From: Bacteroidales bacterium UBA5287
GTDB taxonomy: Bacteria; Bacteroidota; Bacteroidia; Bacteroidales; Dysgonomonadaceae
Length of the DNA: 35,127 nucleotides
Direction of reading: 5' to 3'
NCBI GenBank assembly: GCA_002411345.1
Contig: DHSL01000021.1
Coordinates: 1-35,127 of the forward strand
The notes below the pieces were generated by a model. It did no database searches. It was not told the origin of the DNA and saw only the letters and a list, made by a program, of their open reading frames with translations. Below are positions 33,995 through 35,127 of the stretch, one piece after another (the first letter of the stretch is position 1; every line of letters begins with the position of its first letter). A program made the position numbers and the translations under genes.

Positions 33995-34921
33995 ATGAAA
34001 GTAAAAAGATTAATTCCGTTACTTTTCATTTGTATTCTTTCCCTTATGTTTTCTTGCGAAGAGGATGAGCCTGTGATTAAAGTGAAAAGTGTAACACTCA
34101 GTAAAACAAGCCTTGTGCTTTATGTAGGAAGTTCAGAAATTTTGACCACCACAATAACTCCATCCGATGCAACGATTAAAAATGTTGAGTGGAAGTCAAA
34201 TAACACATCTGTTGCCACAGTAAATTCAAACGGTATGGTAGTTGCCATTAAAGTCGGCGATGCAACAATAACCGCAACTACATTTGATGGTAACAAAACC
34301 GCAACTTGTGCTATAACCGCACAGCAAAAGAATACTTTCACCGATACCCGCGATGGAAATGTGTATGACTATGTAACCATTGGCACCCAAGTCTGGATGG
34401 CCGAAAACCTGAGTTATCTACCCATAGTTGTAGGTCCTGAAGATGGTTCAATTACCGAGCCATACTATTATGTTTACAACTACGATGGTAATGTTGTAGC
34501 AGATGCAAAAATCACTAATGAATATGTTGCATATGGTGTTCTTTATAATTGGCCCGCAGCCCTGACAGCATGCGCAGGCTGGCATTTGCCAAGCGATGTC
34601 GAATGGGCAACACTAACCGATTATGTTGGAATATCAACAGCCGGCATATTTCTAAAAACTATTGACGGTTGGAATATAGAAAATAATGGTACTGATAAAT
34701 ACGGTTTTTCTGCTATGCCTGGAGGTTCACGTTTCTTTTCTGAGGTTTACGGTCCCTACGGTTTTTTCGATTCCCAGGGTTCTTATGGTTTTTGGTGGAG
34801 TAAAAATGAGTCAAACAATGTTTTCGCCAACCGTCTGCTTATGGGTTACCATTTAACTGTTACCTACAGTGACGACATCAAAAAAGACTTTGGTCTTTCC
34901 GTACGTTGTTTGAAAGATTAG
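33995..34921 (+). CDS. lipoprotein with Big_2 domain and FISUMP domain
   Basis: 308 residues. The signal peptide MKVKRLIPLLFICILSLMFSC has lipobox MFSC (Cys21). An Ig-like Big_2 domain (about 30-108) shows VTLSKTSLVLYVGSSE, VEWKSNNTSVATV and GDATITATTFDG. The C-terminal FISUMP domain (Fibrobacter succinogenes major paralogous domain, about 114-308) contains TFTDTRDGNVYDYVTIGTQVWMAENL, YGVLYNWPAA, GWHLPSDVEWATL and FGLSVRCLKD. It should be displayed at the cell surface. The molecular role of FISUMP domains is not established. It is a single gene with a strong terminator after it. Confidence 0.92.
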   Translation: MKVKRLIPLLFICILSLMFSCEEDEPVIKVKSVTLSKTSLVLYVGSSEILTTTITPSDATIKNVEWKSNNTSVATVNSNGMVVAIKVGDATITATTFDGNKTATCAITAQQKNTFTDTRDGNVYDYVTIGTQVWMAENLSYLPIVVGPEDGSITEPYYYVYNYDGNVVADAKITNEYVAYGVLYNWPAALTACAGWHLPSDVEWATLTDYVGISTAGIFLKTIDGWNIENNGTDKYGFSAMPGGSRFFSEVYGPYGFFDSQGSYGFWWSKNESNNVFANRLLMGYHLTVTYSDDIKKDFGLSVRCLKD

Positions 34922-34977
34922 GACTGTTGTCGGAAAGCGTGATGTTTTTGAGAATGTGATTATTTATTGTAAAAAAT

Positions 34978-35005
34978 AAAAGGTTGTTATATAGCAACCT
35001 TTTTT
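34978..35005 (+). terminator. intrinsic terminator of the FISUMP lipoprotein gene
   Basis: AAAAGGTTG (34978-34986) pairs with CAACCTTTT (34995-35003), extended by one T-G pair around a short loop, with the 3' arm running into a T-tract. It is 57 bases past the stop. Confidence 0.8.
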
Positions 35006-35045
35006 AGTTTTAATATGATAACATGTCGAGTTTTTGTATCAATTT

Positions 35046-35127
35046 TCTGTGGGAGGATAGTCGGACCATAGTCGGAGGTGTAACGGAGCATCCTCGGAGC
35101 ATCCTCGGAGGTGACTCGGACCATCCT
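35046..35127 (+). repeat. 11-bp tandem repeat array, truncated by the window edge
   Basis: From 35057 the sequence divides without gaps into 11-base units ending in CGGA(C/G)(C/G): ATAGTCGGACC, ATAGTCGGAGG, TGTAACGGAGC, ATCCTCGGAGC, ATCCTCGGAGG, TGACTCGGACC, then ATCCT at the edge. A weaker unit precedes it (35046-35056). It is GC-rich in an AT-rich setting. No coding frame of note is seen. Confidence 0.85.

Overview
The window reads as the chromosome of an AT-rich member of the Bacteroidetes, most likely order Bacteroidales. Evidence: repeated TAnnTTTG -7 promoter elements (TATCTTTG three times, TATATTTG once), Bacteroidetes-style lipoproteins, a GH32 enzyme with an N-terminal DUF4980-like domain, an M64 peptidase with DUF4988-like and collagen-like N-terminal parts, a FISUMP-domain lipoprotein, and a probable T9SS-type C-terminal sorting domain. 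I cannot name genus or species.

Layout. (1) 1-3160: housekeeping block with a methionine sulfoxide reductase fusion (MsrB-MsrA), a small HExxH protein, adenosylhomocysteinase and tRNA-Lys(UUU). (2) 3160-3784: decayed DNA holding a clear remnant of gmd (GDP-mannose 4,6-dehydratase) with four in-frame stops and perhaps the first codons of fcl. (3) 3785-25306: one long minus-strand Wzx/Wzy-type capsule or exopolysaccharide operon. In transcription order it holds a Wza-like export lipoprotein, a Wzc-like co-polymerase/tyrosine kinase, two FdtA-like ketoisomerases, an acyltransferase and a PLP aminotransferase (a dTDP-3-acylamino-3,6-dideoxyhexose branch), Wzx flippase, two GT4s, a Wzy-like polymerase, a GT2, a FemAB/GNAT-like protein, a GT26, a methyltransferase, then acyl carrier protein, AsnB-like amidotransferase, NadE-like synthetase and AMP-forming acyl ligase, a hexapeptide acyltransferase, and finally the WcaJ-like initiating sugar-1-phosphate transferase. 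(4) 25307-27740: a divergent pair encoding an exported parallel beta-helix protein and a small lipoprotein. (5) 27740-35127: GH32 fructan hydrolase, M64 peptidase lipoprotein, tyrosine recombinase and FISUMP lipoprotein, separated by repeat-bearing intergenic DNA, ending in an 11-bp tandem repeat cut by the window edge.

How it may work together (inference): WcaJ loads the first sugar on undecaprenyl phosphate; GT26, GT2 and two GT4s extend the unit to perhaps five sugars, one of them an N-acylated 3-amino-3,6-dideoxyhexose. Wzx flips, Wzy polymerises, and Wzc and Wza control length and export. The least explained part is the contiguous ACP / AsnB-like / NadE-like / AMP-ligase cassette (6137-10971). 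It looks like a carrier-protein route that activates and possibly amidates an acid before putting it on the glycan, and it is my best candidate for an undescribed pathway. Other points of note: an AT-dinucleotide tract that throws an MsrAB lipoprotein signal peptide out of frame, the gmd fossil, an H-to-Q change in the recombinase active site, and inverted repeats beside that recombinase.
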